A DNA stretch of 64,000 bases from CAMDBL01 sp964498125. GTDB lineage: Bacteria > Pseudomonadota > Alphaproteobacteria > Rhizobiales > Hyphomicrobiaceae. The notes beneath the pieces were generated by a model. It saw nothing but the letters and a program-made list of their open reading frames with translations. It was not told the origin of the DNA and made no database searches. Below, piece by piece: positions 27,551-36,398 of the stretch. How positions within the stretch are numbered: position 1 is the stretch's first letter; each line of letters opens with the position of its first letter. The DNA lies in assembly GCA_964498125.1 (NCBI GenBank), contig CAZCGE010000061.1:1-64000 (forward strand), in the 5' to 3' direction. A program made the position numbers and the translations under genes.

Positions 27551-27586
27551 AGGATCGGCTTTCCCCAAGCCGGTCCTCTTTTTTTT
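27551..27586 (+). terminator. Strong intrinsic terminator, 108 bases ahead of htpG
   Basis: AGGATCGGCTT (27551-27561) pairs with AAGCCGGTCCT (27567-27577) around TCCCC, one G-U pair, followed by eight T. It ends either a transcript from the SpoU gene or a leader/small RNA. Its 5' arm repeats AGGATCGG from 27493-27500, so the two hairpins compete for the same partner. Confidence 0.85.
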
Positions 27587-27693
27587 GGCGACGAACACCC
27601 CTTGATTGCTCGCGCCATGCGGCCTAAATGCCCCGGCCCCGGCGCCGGCTGCGGCAGCCGGATCGATCGCACGCGACAATGAGGGTGAGGCGC

Positions 27694-29586
27694 ATGTCGG
27701 AGCAGACTTTGGCTCAGCAGCCGTTCCAGGCCGAAGTCGCCCGGCTGCTGCATTTGATGGTGCACTCGGTCTATACCGAGAAGGAAATCTTCCTGCGCGA
27801 GTTGGTATCGAATGCTTCGGACGCTTGTGACAAGCTGCGTTATGAGGCGATCGCGCGGCCCGATCTCTTGGGCCCGGACGCCGCCGAAGACGCCAGCCGT
27901 CTCGCCATCCGCATCGCGCCGGACAAGGCTTCGCGCACGCTGATCATCACCGACACCGGCATCGGCATGTCGCGCGACGAGCTGGTCGCCAACCTCGGCA
28001 CCATCGCCCGGTCGGGCACGCGCGAGTTCCTGGATCAGCAGTCCAAGGCTGCGCAGGGCGCCTCGCTGATCGGCCAGTTCGGCGTCGGCTTCTACTCGGC
28101 GTTCATGGTCGCCGACGAGATCGAGGTGACGAGCCGTCGCGCCGGCGAGGCCGGCAGCCATGTCTGGCGCTCCGACGGCATGAGCGGGTTCTCCATCCGC
28201 GAGGCAAGCCCTGAGGAAGCCGCCGCCTGCCCGCGCGGCACAACGATCCGCCTGAAGCTCAAGAGCGACGCGGAGACCTTTCTCGAGCCTTACGAGATCG
28301 AGCGCATCGTGCGCACCTATTCCGACCATATCCTGTTTCCAGTCGAACTGGCCGACGACAAGGGCGGCTGGCGGCAGGTGAATGCGGCCAGCGCCCTGTG
28401 GCAACGCGCCAAGTCCGAGGTGAAGCCCGAGCAATACGACGAGGCCTACCGCGCACTGACCGGGCGCATGGACAAGCCGCGGCTGACGATCCACTACAAG
28501 GCCGAGGGGCGGCAGGCCTATGCCGTGCTGCTGTATGTGCCCGAGCAGCGGCCGTTCGATCTCTACGATCCAACGCGCAAGGGGCGCATCAAGCTCTATG
28601 TGCGTCGTGTCTACATCACCGACGATGCCGAGCTGCTGCCGGCGTATCTGCGCTTCTTCGGCGGCGTGGTCGACAGCGAGGACGTACCGCTCAACATCTC
28701 GCGCGAGAGCTTGCAGAACAATCCGCTGGTGGCGCAGATCCGCAAGGCGCTGACCAGCCGCGCGCTGTCCGAGCTGGAAACCTTCGCGGGCAAGGACGGC
28801 GCCGGTTACGACACCCTGTGGGAGACCTTCGGCGCCGTGCTGAAGGAGGGCCTTTACGAAGACTTCGAGCGCCGCGACCAGATCCTGAAGCTCGCCCGCT
28901 TCCAGTCCACGGCCGGACCAGATTGGCGCTCGCTCGCCCAGTATGTCGCCGATCTGAAGCCCAATCAGACCGCGATCTATTACCTGGTCGGCGACAGCCT
29001 CGAGCGGCTGAAGGCGAGCCCGCAGCTCGAAGCTGCCCGCGCCCGTGGCATCGAGGTGCTGCTACTGGTCGATCCGGTCGATCACTTCTGGGCTTCGGCG
29101 GCGCCTGGCCACGAGGGCAAACCGCTGAAGTCGCTCACCCAGGGCGATGTCGATCTGTCTCTCATTGCGCTGCTGGACACAGAGGCCAAGACCCCAGCCG
29201 AGCCGGCCAGCGACAGTAAGGGCCTTATTGACGGGCTGAAAGCAGCGTTCGGTGATCGCGTCAGCGATGTGCGGATCTCCAAGCGACTGGTCGCCAGCGC
29301 CGTCTGCCTGGTGGCCCCGGGCATGGGGCCCGACCTTGGCCTGGAGAAGCTTCTGGCCCGGCAGGAGCGTGGCGCCGGCGTCAAGCCGATCCTCGAGGTC
29401 AACGCCGGGCATCCCCTGGTGCGTCGCATCGGCGCCGCCTTCGCGGCATCGAGCGAGGACGCCAAGGACCTGGCCGAGCTGCTGCTCGACCAGGCCCACA
29501 TCCTGGACGGCGAAGCCCCAGCCGACCCCAGCCAATTCGCCGAACGCATGAACCGGCTGCTGCTGAAGGCCGTGCCGGCGGCATGA
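27694..29586 (+). CDS. htpG: Chaperone HtpG (Hsp90)
   Basis: A 630-residue Hsp90, full bacterial length. The GHKL ATPase domain shows IFLRELVSNASDACDKLR, DTGIGMSRDEL, and GQFGVGFYSAFMVAD. The middle domain has RVYITDDAELLPAYLRF and GVVDSEDVPLNISRE. ATG 27694 follows GAGGGTGAGG. The cytoplasmic chaperone helps fold clients under stress. A transcriptional leader with a terminator lies just upstream. Confidence 0.97.
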   Translation: MSEQTLAQQPFQAEVARLLHLMVHSVYTEKEIFLRELVSNASDACDKLRYEAIARPDLLGPDAAEDASRLAIRIAPDKASRTLIITDTGIGMSRDELVANLGTIARSGTREFLDQQSKAAQGASLIGQFGVGFYSAFMVADEIEVTSRRAGEAGSHVWRSDGMSGFSIREASPEEAAACPRGTTIRLKLKSDAETFLEPYEIERIVRTYSDHILFPVELADDKGGWRQVNAASALWQRAKSEVKPEQYDEAYRALTGRMDKPRLTIHYKAEGRQAYAVLLYVPEQRPFDLYDPTRKGRIKLYVRRVYITDDAELLPAYLRFFGGVVDSEDVPLNISRESLQNNPLVAQIRKALTSRALSELETFAGKDGAGYDTLWETFGAVLKEGLYEDFERRDQILKLARFQSTAGPDWRSLAQYVADLKPNQTAIYYLVGDSLERLKASPQLEAARARGIEVLLLVDPVDHFWASAAPGHEGKPLKSLTQGDVDLSLIALLDTEAKTPAEPASDSKGLIDGLKAAFGDRVSDVRISKRLVASAVCLVAPGMGPDLGLEKLLARQERGAGVKPILEVNAGHPLVRRIGAAFAASSEDAKDLAELLLDQAHILDGEAPADPSQFAERMNRLLLKAVPAA

Positions 29587-29623
29587 CGCGGCACCGGCAA
29601 TTTCTGGGGTCAGGCCCTGCGCG

Positions 29624-29717
29624 GTGGACGGGGTCAGACCCCGCGGGTCTGACCCCGTACTCAACAGTCGCAGGTCGGCACCTGGGGTCAGACCCGCGGG
29701 GTCTGACCCCGTCCACC
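29624..29717. repeat. GGGGTCAGACCC palindrome, two copies in inverted array
   Basis: Two near-perfect palindromes, 29630-29656 and 29684-29710, each GGGGTCAGACCC facing GGGTCTGACCCC around a GC core. With flanks the pair forms a larger inverted repeat (GTGGACGGGGTCAGACC against its complement ending GTCCAC). They lie in the gap between convergent htpG and a Bug gene, where they can serve as bidirectional terminators. A third copy is at 34929. Confidence 0.85.
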
Positions 29718-29739
29718 CGGTGATGCGTAGGCCGCAGCT

Positions 29740-30741
29740 TCAATCCGGCTTGATGTTGACCTCGCGCACCACGCGCCGCCAGCGCGCCTCCTCGGTGCTC
29801 ATCCACTTGGCCAGATCCTCGGGGCTGCCGATATCGATGACCAGCCCATCTTCGGCGCTGCGCTTGATAAAGACATCAGTCTGCGCCGCGATTTTCACCG
29901 AGGCGTTGAGCCGCGCGATGACGTCGGCTGGCGTCCCGGCCGGCGCCACGATGCCATACCAGCCCTGCGCATTGAAGCCGGCAACACCGGCTTCCGCCAC
30001 CGTCGGCAGGTCGGGATAAGCCGGCGAGCGCTCGGCCGCGGTCACGGCAATGGCTCTGAGTTTACCGCTGCGCACGTGCAGTCCGGCGCCCGCGGCCGTC
30101 GAGAACATGACGTCAAGCCGCCCGCCGAGCAGATCGATGATGGCCGGTCCCGCGCCCTTGTACGGCACGTGCACCATGTCGACCTTGCCCAGCACCTTGA
30201 ACAACTCCCCGCACAGATGCGGCGAGGTGCCGTTGCCGGGCGAGCCATAGTTGAGCTTGCCGGGATTGGCCTTGGCATAGGCCAGCACCTCGGCCATGGT
30301 CTTGTAGGGCCGGTCCGGAGGCACCACGACCACATTCGGGAAGCGTGCAATCAGCGCGACCGGTGTGAACGCCGTGGCGGGATCGTAGGGCAGCTTCGCC
30401 AGCAGGCTCGGGTTCACCGAGTGGGGAAACGACACCATCAGGATGGTGTAGCCGTCGGGCGCGCGTGTCGCCACGTATTCGGTGCCGATCACCGTGCCGG
30501 CGCCCGGTTTGGACTCGACGAGCACCTGCTGTCCGAGATCCTTGGCCATGCCCTCGGCCAGCGCCCGCGCCACGATGTCGTTGCCGCCACCGGCCGGGAA
30601 CGGGATAACGAACCGGATCGGCTTGTCGGGAAAGGCGGCCATGGCCTTGCCCGTGGCCAGGTGGGTGGCCGGCGCCGCGGCCAGGGCGATGGCCAGCGAC
30701 GTCGCCAGCGCCCGGCCCCACTGCAATCCGCGTGCGATCAT
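29740..30741 (-). CDS. Bug/TctC-family tripartite tricarboxylate receptor
   Basis: A 333-residue periplasmic receptor of the Bug family. A signal peptide ends near KAMAAFPDKP; then come IRFVIPFPAGGGNDIVARALAE, KPGAGTVIGTEYVA, PDGYTIL, GKLNYGSPGNGTSPHL and MVHVPYKGAGPAI, all diagnostic. Bugs bind carboxylates and often exist without adjacent TctAB, as here. No neighbour indicates a ligand. Confidence 0.9.
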   Translation of the reverse strand: MIARGLQWGRALATSLAIALAAAPATHLATGKAMAAFPDKPIRFVIPFPAGGGNDIVARALAEGMAKDLGQQVLVESKPGAGTVIGTEYVATRAPDGYTILMVSFPHSVNPSLLAKLPYDPATAFTPVALIARFPNVVVVPPDRPYKTMAEVLAYAKANPGKLNYGSPGNGTSPHLCGELFKVLGKVDMVHVPYKGAGPAIIDLLGGRLDVMFSTAAGAGLHVRSGKLRAIAVTAAERSPAYPDLPTVAEAGVAGFNAQGWYGIVAPAGTPADVIARLNASVKIAAQTDVFIKRSAEDGLVIDIGSPEDLAKWMSTEEARWRRVVREVNIKPD

Positions 30742-30783
30742 TGTCGCCTCCCGATCCAGGCTGCGCTCTGGTCCGCGCCCAGC

Positions 30784-31005
30784 CTAAGTTGCCACGCTGC
30801 CGATGATCTCCGCGTCGGTTGGAAACCGACGGGTCGCCGTCTTGGAGAAAGCGAGACGGCCATCGACCTTGATCTCGAGGACGCCGCCACCGGATCTTGT
30901 CAGGCTGACCTTCGCTGAAGGTTGTGTCTCGAGGATGAGCGTACGCGCCGCACGGGCGACGGACTCATAGCCTCACGCACCGCAGTATTCGATTTCGACG
31001 TTCAT
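30784..31005 (-). CDS. SelW-like (Rdx family) selenoprotein, in-frame UGA = selenocysteine
   Basis: A 73-residue thioredoxin-fold protein whose codon 11 is TGA (30975-30973). Read as selenocysteine (U), the N-terminus is MNVEIEYCGAUGYESVARAA, matching the Rdx/SelW redox motif CxxU followed by GY; the rest continues smoothly with GGGVLEIKVDGRLAFSK and ends in TAG at 30784. Just after the TGA, CGCC (30958-30955) and GGCG (30949-30946) form a stem with a CGTGC loop starting 18 bases from the UGA, with TGAG/CTCA below it, as expected of a bacterial SECIS. A GGGAAAGG ribosome site precedes the ATG. Rdx proteins are thought to be thiol/selenol oxidoreductases. Conventional gene finders would miss or truncate it. 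Confidence 0.85.
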
Positions 31006-31132
31006 GAGCGTGGACCTTTCCCGCTACACATGTTGCATCGAAAGGTAGCGTGTCAGACGAAGCTTGCAAGGGCAAGGCTCGTTTTGCCACGAAGCGGCGC
31101 CGGCGGCCGCGGATGGGCTGGAGGGAAACGGC

Positions 31133-31738
31133 ATGGTGGCGGCGGGGATTGTGTTTGGGGCCGTGGTGGCGTCAGTGCTGCTGGCGCTGCTGGTGCTGAC
31201 GCTGCTGTTCCGGCAGTTGCGCATCTGGCCGACGCCGGGCCCGGGGAGCTGGCAGAACAACGTGTTCTGGCCGCTGTTCCGTGGGCTGAATGTCCTATGT
31301 TTTGTCATGGCGCTTGTGGATCGCACGCCCTATCTCGGGCTGGCGACATGGTTGCGACTGATCGCCCTGGCGCTGCTGGCAGCTTCGCTGGCACTGTTCA
31401 TCTTCGCATTTCGGGTGCTGGGCCGCGACAACAGCTACGGCGCGCAGGACGGATTGGTCACCGGCGGCATCTATCGCTGGAGCCGCAACCCGCAGAACGC
31501 CATGCTGGTCGTCGTCCATGGCAGCCTGGCGCTGGCCGCCGACAGTGCGCCGACCTACGTCCTGTGTGCGGCGATGATGACCGTTTACGTCCTGATGGTG
31601 CTGGCCGAGGAGCCGTGGCTGCGCGCAGCCTACGGCGCGCCCTACCAGCGCTACTGCCGGCGCGTCCCCCGCTTTTTCCACTGGCGGCGGGCGGCGGTTC
31701 TGGCGCGCGTCACCGTGCGGCGGGCGGTAAAGTCTTGA
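31133..31738 (+). CDS. Isoprenylcysteine/phospholipid methyltransferase-like membrane protein (ICMT/PEMT family)
   Basis: A 201-residue membrane protein with about five hydrophobic segments and the family's C-terminal SAM-binding signature: LVTGGIYRWSRNPQNAML near residue 115-133, then EEPWLRAAYGAPYQRYCRRVPRFF near 163-187. Relatives methylate lipids or small hydrophobic thiols. ATG 31133 follows GGAGGG. It is divergent from the selenoprotein gene with 127 bases between starts; a shared control region is possible. Substrate unknown. Confidence 0.78.
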   Translation: MVAAGIVFGAVVASVLLALLVLTLLFRQLRIWPTPGPGSWQNNVFWPLFRGLNVLCFVMALVDRTPYLGLATWLRLIALALLAASLALFIFAFRVLGRDNSYGAQDGLVTGGIYRWSRNPQNAMLVVVHGSLALAADSAPTYVLCAAMMTVYVLMVLAEEPWLRAAYGAPYQRYCRRVPRFFHWRRAAVLARVTVRRAVKS

Positions 31739-31753
31739 CCGGTCCTCGGCCGT

Positions 31754-32398
31754 TCACGCCGCCTTGGCGAGCTGCGCCTGCATGTCCTTCTCGAACGCCA
31801 GCACCTTCTGGATGCTGGGGCGCGCCTGCATGCGCTGGTAATGGCCTAGACAGTTTGGCAGCGACGACAGATCGATGTCGAACTGCGTCGCCCGCCGCAT
31901 GCACCAGAAGAAATGCACATCCGGCGCCATGAACTGATCGAAGAAATATGCGCGACCGGCAAGCCGCTTCTCCGCATAGGTCAGCGCATCCAGCAGCGAC
32001 TCCGTCGCATGCGCTTTGACATTGGCATCGGCGCCGGGCACGTCGCACACCTTGGCCGGATTGTGGTGACGCGTCAGGAACGGGTGAACGCCGGACGAGC
32101 ACCAGGCCATCACCGCGATGGCTTGCAATTCCTGCCATGGATCGGTGGGCAGCAAACGCGCCTCGGGGAATGTGCGGTGCACCCAGGTCTGGATGGCGAC
32201 GTTCTCGGTCAGCGACTGCCCATCGACGAGCAGCATCGGCACTTTGTGCTTGGGGTTGATCGCCAGGTACTCCTGCGACATCTGCTGCTGTGTGCGCAGA
32301 TTGATCGGGCGCACCTCGAATTCAGCCTTGGCCTCCGTCAGCGTGACATAGGGCACGAGCGAGCAGGCGATGGGGGCGTAGTAAAGGACGAGCTGCAT
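31754..32398 (-). CDS. Glutathione S-transferase
   Basis: A 214-residue cytosolic GST. The thioredoxin-like N-domain begins MQLVLYYAPIACSLVPYVTLTEA, with the cis-Pro in KVPMLLVDG and the glutathione-contact LTENVAIQTWV; the helical C-domain follows (DALTYAEKRLAGRAYFFDQFMAPDV). A Ser/Cys near the start (CS) is of the beta-class sort. Likely role: conjugation or thiol transfer in detoxification. Confidence 0.88.
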   Translation of the reverse strand: MQLVLYYAPIACSLVPYVTLTEAKAEFEVRPINLRTQQQMSQEYLAINPKHKVPMLLVDGQSLTENVAIQTWVHRTFPEARLLPTDPWQELQAIAVMAWCSSGVHPFLTRHHNPAKVCDVPGADANVKAHATESLLDALTYAEKRLAGRAYFFDQFMAPDVHFFWCMRRATQFDIDLSSLPNCLGHYQRMQARPSIQKVLAFEKDMQAQLAKAA

Positions 32399-32577
32399 GG
32401 GGCACTCCGATACGCATTTCCAAAGGATCGACGATAATCCTGCGTGGGGTCGGCTCCGCCGTCAATGGCTTCCGCGTGGCATGACCGCCTCGTGCCGGGC
32501 CACCGCGTGTTTTTACTTATCCCCGGCCTGCGGAAGCGGGGGTATGGTCCTGGCTGGATATCGAGGAGACGCGCGGC

Positions 32578-34911
32578 GTGGTTGCCGTATCGGACGGGCG
32601 GTGGCGGCATGACGGCGCGGGCTGGCGGCCCCGGCGTGCGCTCGTGCGCGCGGCGCTGGCCCTGCGCGTGCGTCTGTCCGGGCTGATTGCCAGCCTGGAA
32701 GCCGAGCAGGATCGCTGGTTCTACTGGGTCCCGGTTTTCTTCGGACTGGGCGTCGCCGTCTATTTCCTGCTGCCGTTCGAGCCGCGATTGCTGGCCGCCC
32801 TTGCACCGGTTCCAGCGGCCTTGACCCTGCGTGTGGTCTGGCGCCGCGGTATCATGGCGATGATGCTGGGCGGCGCGCTGCTGGCCACATCGTTGGGTCT
32901 GGCGCTGGCCAAGGCGCGCACGGAATGGGTGCGTGCGCCGGTCCTCACCCGCCAGATCGGCCCGGTCGAGGTGAAGGGGTTCGTCGAGCTGATCGAGCCG
33001 CGCCCGGGCCGTGGCCAGCGGCTGACGCTGCGCGTGACGAGCCTTGCCGCACTGGCGGCGGATGAGCGACCGGCGCGAGTCCGTATCCGCACCATGTCCG
33101 CGCTGCAAGGCCTGAAGCCCGGCGATGCCATCCGCGTCCGTGCGACCTTGGCCCCGCCGGCGGGGCCAGCTCTTCCAGGCGGCTATGACTTCGCCCGCTC
33201 CGCCTGGTTTCAATCTCTCGGCGGCGTCGGCTATGCCATGGCGCGGCCGACGCTCGATGCCGAGGCGGCCGAGCCGCCGCTGACGCTGAAGGCGTGGGCC
33301 AGCATCGAGCGCGTGCGCCAGCGGATCGGTGCGGCGGTCCTCGCGGCGCTGCCGGGCGAAACGGGCGCCATCGCCAACGCGTTGATCACGGGCGAACGCG
33401 GCGGCATCTCCGAGGCGACCAACTCAGCCTTCCGCGATTCCGGCCTGTTCCACATTCTGTCGATCTCGGGCCTGCACATGGTGATCATGGCCGGCGCCGC
33501 TTTCTATGTGATCCGCTTCGTGCTGGCGCTGGTCCCGTGGCTGGCGCTGAATTACCCGATCAAGAAGTGGGCGGCGCTGGCCGCCGCGGTCGCAGCCCTC
33601 GGCTACCTGCTGATCTCGGGCGCGGCCAACGCCACCGTGCGGTCCTGGATCATGATTTCCATCATGTTCCTGGCCATCATCCTCGACCGGCCGGCGGTGG
33701 CCATGCGCAACGTGGCGCTGGCGGCGCTGGCCATTCTCGTGGTGCTGCCGGAAAGCCTGCACGATGTCGGTTTCCAGATGTCGTTTGCCGCGGTGGTGGC
33801 GCTGGTCGCCGCCTACGAGGCGATCCGCGACCGGCTGCGCCTTCAAGAACGAGGCGACGGGCCAGGCCGCATCCTGCGGATTGCGCTGTTCCTCGGCGGC
33901 ATCATCCTTTCGACCCTGATTGCCAGCATCTCCGTGGCGCCGTTGGCGGCCTATCATTTCCACACCAGCCAGCAGTTCGCCATCGTCGCCAATCTGCTGG
34001 CCATCCCGATCTGTAATCTGATCGTCATGCCGGCGGCCCTGGCGACCCTGGTGCTGATGCCTCTCGGCCTGGAGAGCCTGTCGCTGTGGGTCATGGGGTT
34101 TGGCATCGAAGCGATGGTGTGGTGCGCCAACGCCGTCGCCCGGCTGCCGGGGGCGGTCGGCCGCATTCCGGCCATTCCCGCCTCGGCCTTTGTGCTGATG
34201 CTGCTCGGCGGGTTGTGGCTGACGCTGTGGCGCGCGCGCTGGCGCATGCTCGGCCTGGCGCCGATTGCCGTCGGTCTGGCGATGGCGCCGACCGAGCGGT
34301 TACCCGATCTGCTGGTGGGGGGGCGCGAAGGGACACTCGTGGCTGTGCGCGGCGACAACCGCCGGCTCGAAGCGGTGTCCGCGGTGGGCTCGCAGTATGA
34401 ACTGCAGCGCTGGCTCGAGCACGACGGCGACGCCCGCACGGCGCGCGAGGCCGCCAACGCAACAGGCTTTCGCTGCGACGCGGCCGGCTGTACGACGCGG
34501 CTCAAGGGCAAGGTGGTGGCCGTGCCGAAGCATCCAGCGGCGCTGGCCGATGATTGCGCGCGCGCCGATATCCTGATCTTGCGCTGGCCGCGCGATGCGG
34601 CGTGTGCGGTCAAAGGCATCGCAATCGACTTTTTCGACGTGCGCCGGCACGGCGCGCACGCCCTCTATGTCGATGGCGGCGCCGTCACGATCCGCACGGT
34701 GGCGCAACAGCGCGGTGCGCGGCCGTGGACCGGGCCGCAGCAGCCCGACGGTTCGCGATTGGCTCGCGGCGCACCGGCGACCAGTCGCGGCCGGCTGGGT
34801 CAGTTCACTGCGCCGGCAGGTCTCATGGGCCTGGACCGCATGCGCCCGCGTCCAGAGGTCGAGGAGGAGGATCCGGCCGGCGGGCTGTGGCGGGAGAACG
34901 GCGAGGAGTAG
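32578..34911 (+). CDS. comEC: ComEC/Rec2-family DNA-uptake channel protein
   Basis: A 777-residue polytopic membrane protein. Residues about 45-110 hold the first helices; 110-215 form the DUF4131-type soluble domain (RPGRGQRLTLRV); the competence domain starts near 265 with ALITGERGGISEATNSAFRDSGLFHILSISGLHM and runs through about eight helices to residue 560. The C-terminal 200 residues are soluble and lack the metallo-beta-lactamase HxHxDH motif found in Gram-positive ComEC. The start is a GTG with GAGGAG nine bases upstream. It would move single-stranded DNA across the inner membrane. Confidence 0.9.
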   Translation: MVAVSDGRWRHDGAGWRPRRALVRAALALRVRLSGLIASLEAEQDRWFYWVPVFFGLGVAVYFLLPFEPRLLAALAPVPAALTLRVVWRRGIMAMMLGGALLATSLGLALAKARTEWVRAPVLTRQIGPVEVKGFVELIEPRPGRGQRLTLRVTSLAALAADERPARVRIRTMSALQGLKPGDAIRVRATLAPPAGPALPGGYDFARSAWFQSLGGVGYAMARPTLDAEAAEPPLTLKAWASIERVRQRIGAAVLAALPGETGAIANALITGERGGISEATNSAFRDSGLFHILSISGLHMVIMAGAAFYVIRFVLALVPWLALNYPIKKWAALAAAVAALGYLLISGAANATVRSWIMISIMFLAIILDRPAVAMRNVALAALAILVVLPESLHDVGFQMSFAAVVALVAAYEAIRDRLRLQERGDGPGRILRIALFLGGIILSTLIASISVAPLAAYHFHTSQQFAIVANLLAIPICNLIVMPAALATLVLMPLGLESLSLWVMGFGIEAMVWCANAVARLPGAVGRIPAIPASAFVLMLLGGLWLTLWRARWRMLGLAPIAVGLAMAPTERLPDLLVGGREGTLVAVRGDNRRLEAVSAVGSQYELQRWLEHDGDARTAREAANATGFRCDAAGCTTRLKGKVVAVPKHPAALADDCARADILILRWPRDAACAVKGIAIDFFDVRRHGAHALYVDGGAVTIRTVAQQRGARPWTGPQQPDGSRLARGAPATSRGRLGQFTAPAGLMGLDRMRPRPEVEEEDPAGGLWRENGEE

Positions 34912-34928
34912 AGCAGATGATGTCAATT

Positions 34929-34954
34929 GGGGTCAGACCCATGGGTCTGACCCC
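34929..34954. repeat. GGGGTCAGACCC palindrome, third copy
   Basis: GGGGTCAGACCC, ATG, GGGTCTGACCCC: the same element as at 29624, again between convergent genes (comEC and the MFS gene). Confidence 0.85.
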
Positions 34955-34963
34955 AACCACCTG

Positions 34964-36391
34964 TCACCGTCCCCGCAATGGCTTGTCCTCGACGAACAGC
35001 AGGCAGCACAGACCGATGACGGGACCGAGTGCGGCCAGGATGAAGATCGGCGCGAAGTCGACCGCTGCCCCGCCTGCCGCCCATGGCGCCCGCGATCCCA
35101 GGCTCGCCGCGATGCCGGACAGGGCCGCGGCAGCACCCAGCACGGCGATGCCGATGGCGCTGCCGAGCGAGCGCAGGAATTGCAGCACGCCGGTTGCCGC
35201 GCCCAGATCGCGTACTTCGACAGCATTCTGTACCGAGACCGTCGTGATGGGGAAATTTGCCCCCAATCCGACGCCGATCACCAGCAGCAGGCCTTCCACA
35301 ACCAGCAGCGACAGGCGGTGACCGTCGTAGGCCAGCAGGGCAAGACCGAGGGCCGATGCGGCCAGTCCAAGCACCGCGCTGCGTTTATAGCCGCGAATGC
35401 TCGTCGATGCGCGGCCGGCGATCAGCGAGCCGGCCACCGCGCCGACCATGTAGGCGATCAATGCCAGGCCGGCCGCGGACGGCGTCAGCCCTTGCACCAT
35501 CTGCAGATAGATCGGCAAATACACGGTGAGGCCGGTATAGGACGCCATGACGAAGAACGACCCGAGCGTCGCGGCCGCGACCGTTTGATTGCCGAGCACG
35601 TCGAGTGGAATGAGTGGCTCCGCCGCCCGTCGCAGCCGCACGACGAACAGCACGGCCATCACGACGCTGCCGGCCAGCATGCCGACGGTGTCGAGCGAGC
35701 GCCAGCCGGTGCGCGGCCCGCTCCAGGTCAGCGCCAGCATCAGCAGCACGGTGGCGGTGACCACCAGCACGGCGCCGATCAGATCGAGACTGTGCTCGCG
35801 CCGCTGCCACACGAGCCGCTGCAGTGGTCCGTTACAGATGATGAGCGCCAGGACGCCAAGCGGCAGATTGATGAGGAAGATGACGCGCCAATGCAGATGC
35901 TCGGCAATTGTGCCGCCCAGCACCGGCCCGGCGATGCTGGCGAAAGCCCAGGCGCCGGAGATATAGGCGACGTAGCGGCCGCGTTCGGCGGGCGGCACCA
36001 CGTCACCGATCACGGTCTGCGCCAGCACCAGCAGGCCGCCGCCGCCCAGCCCCTGGATGGCGCGGCCGGCGATGAGAACCGCCAAATCCGGCGCCGTGGC
36101 CGAGATCATCGAGCCGGCGAGAAAGGTGCCGATGGCGGCGAACAGCGTGAAGCGCCGGCCGTGCAGATCCGCGATCTTGCCGTAGAGCGTCGTCACTGCG
36201 GTGGCGGTGACGAAATAAACCGAGACGACCCACGACAGAAACGCCGTGTTGCCGAGATCGGCGCCGATGATGGCGACGGCGGGGGCGATGCTGGCCTGAT
36301 CGACCGCCGCCAGCATCATGGCCAGCAGCGCGCCAACGATGGTCTTCCGGCGCTCCCGCTCGGCCGCGGCGGCGTGCAGTGGGGTGCTCAT
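34964..36391 (-). CDS. MFS drug exporter, DHA2 (EmrB/QacA) type
   Basis: A 475-residue transporter with 14 predicted helices. Helix 1 carries MMLAAVDQASIAPAVAII, an acidic DxxIxxxAxP-like motif; motif A is GKIADLHGRRFTLF; the AGRAIQGLGGGGLL and PAERGRYVAYISGAWAFASIAGPVLGG (motif C) segments are typical of DHA2. It starts at MSTPLH (36391); the frame continues upstream but without membrane or family signal. Exports an unknown compound by proton antiport. Confidence 0.9.
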   Translation of the reverse strand: MSTPLHAAAAERERRKTIVGALLAMMLAAVDQASIAPAVAIIGADLGNTAFLSWVVSVYFVTATAVTTLYGKIADLHGRRFTLFAAIGTFLAGSMISATAPDLAVLIAGRAIQGLGGGGLLVLAQTVIGDVVPPAERGRYVAYISGAWAFASIAGPVLGGTIAEHLHWRVIFLINLPLGVLALIICNGPLQRLVWQRREHSLDLIGAVLVVTATVLLMLALTWSGPRTGWRSLDTVGMLAGSVVMAVLFVVRLRRAAEPLIPLDVLGNQTVAAATLGSFFVMASYTGLTVYLPIYLQMVQGLTPSAAGLALIAYMVGAVAGSLIAGRASTSIRGYKRSAVLGLAASALGLALLAYDGHRLSLLVVEGLLLVIGVGLGANFPITTVSVQNAVEVRDLGAATGVLQFLRSLGSAIGIAVLGAAAALSGIAASLGSRAPWAAGGAAVDFAPIFILAALGPVIGLCCLLFVEDKPLRGR

Positions 36392-36398
36392 GCCGCGC

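Noticed and set aside
27420..27586. 6S RNA or SRP (4.5S) RNA candidate
   Set aside because: The size and rod shape invited it, but the SRP GGAAGGAAGCAGCC loop is absent and I cannot match the 6S closing stem and bubble; kept only as an unnamed leader or small RNA.
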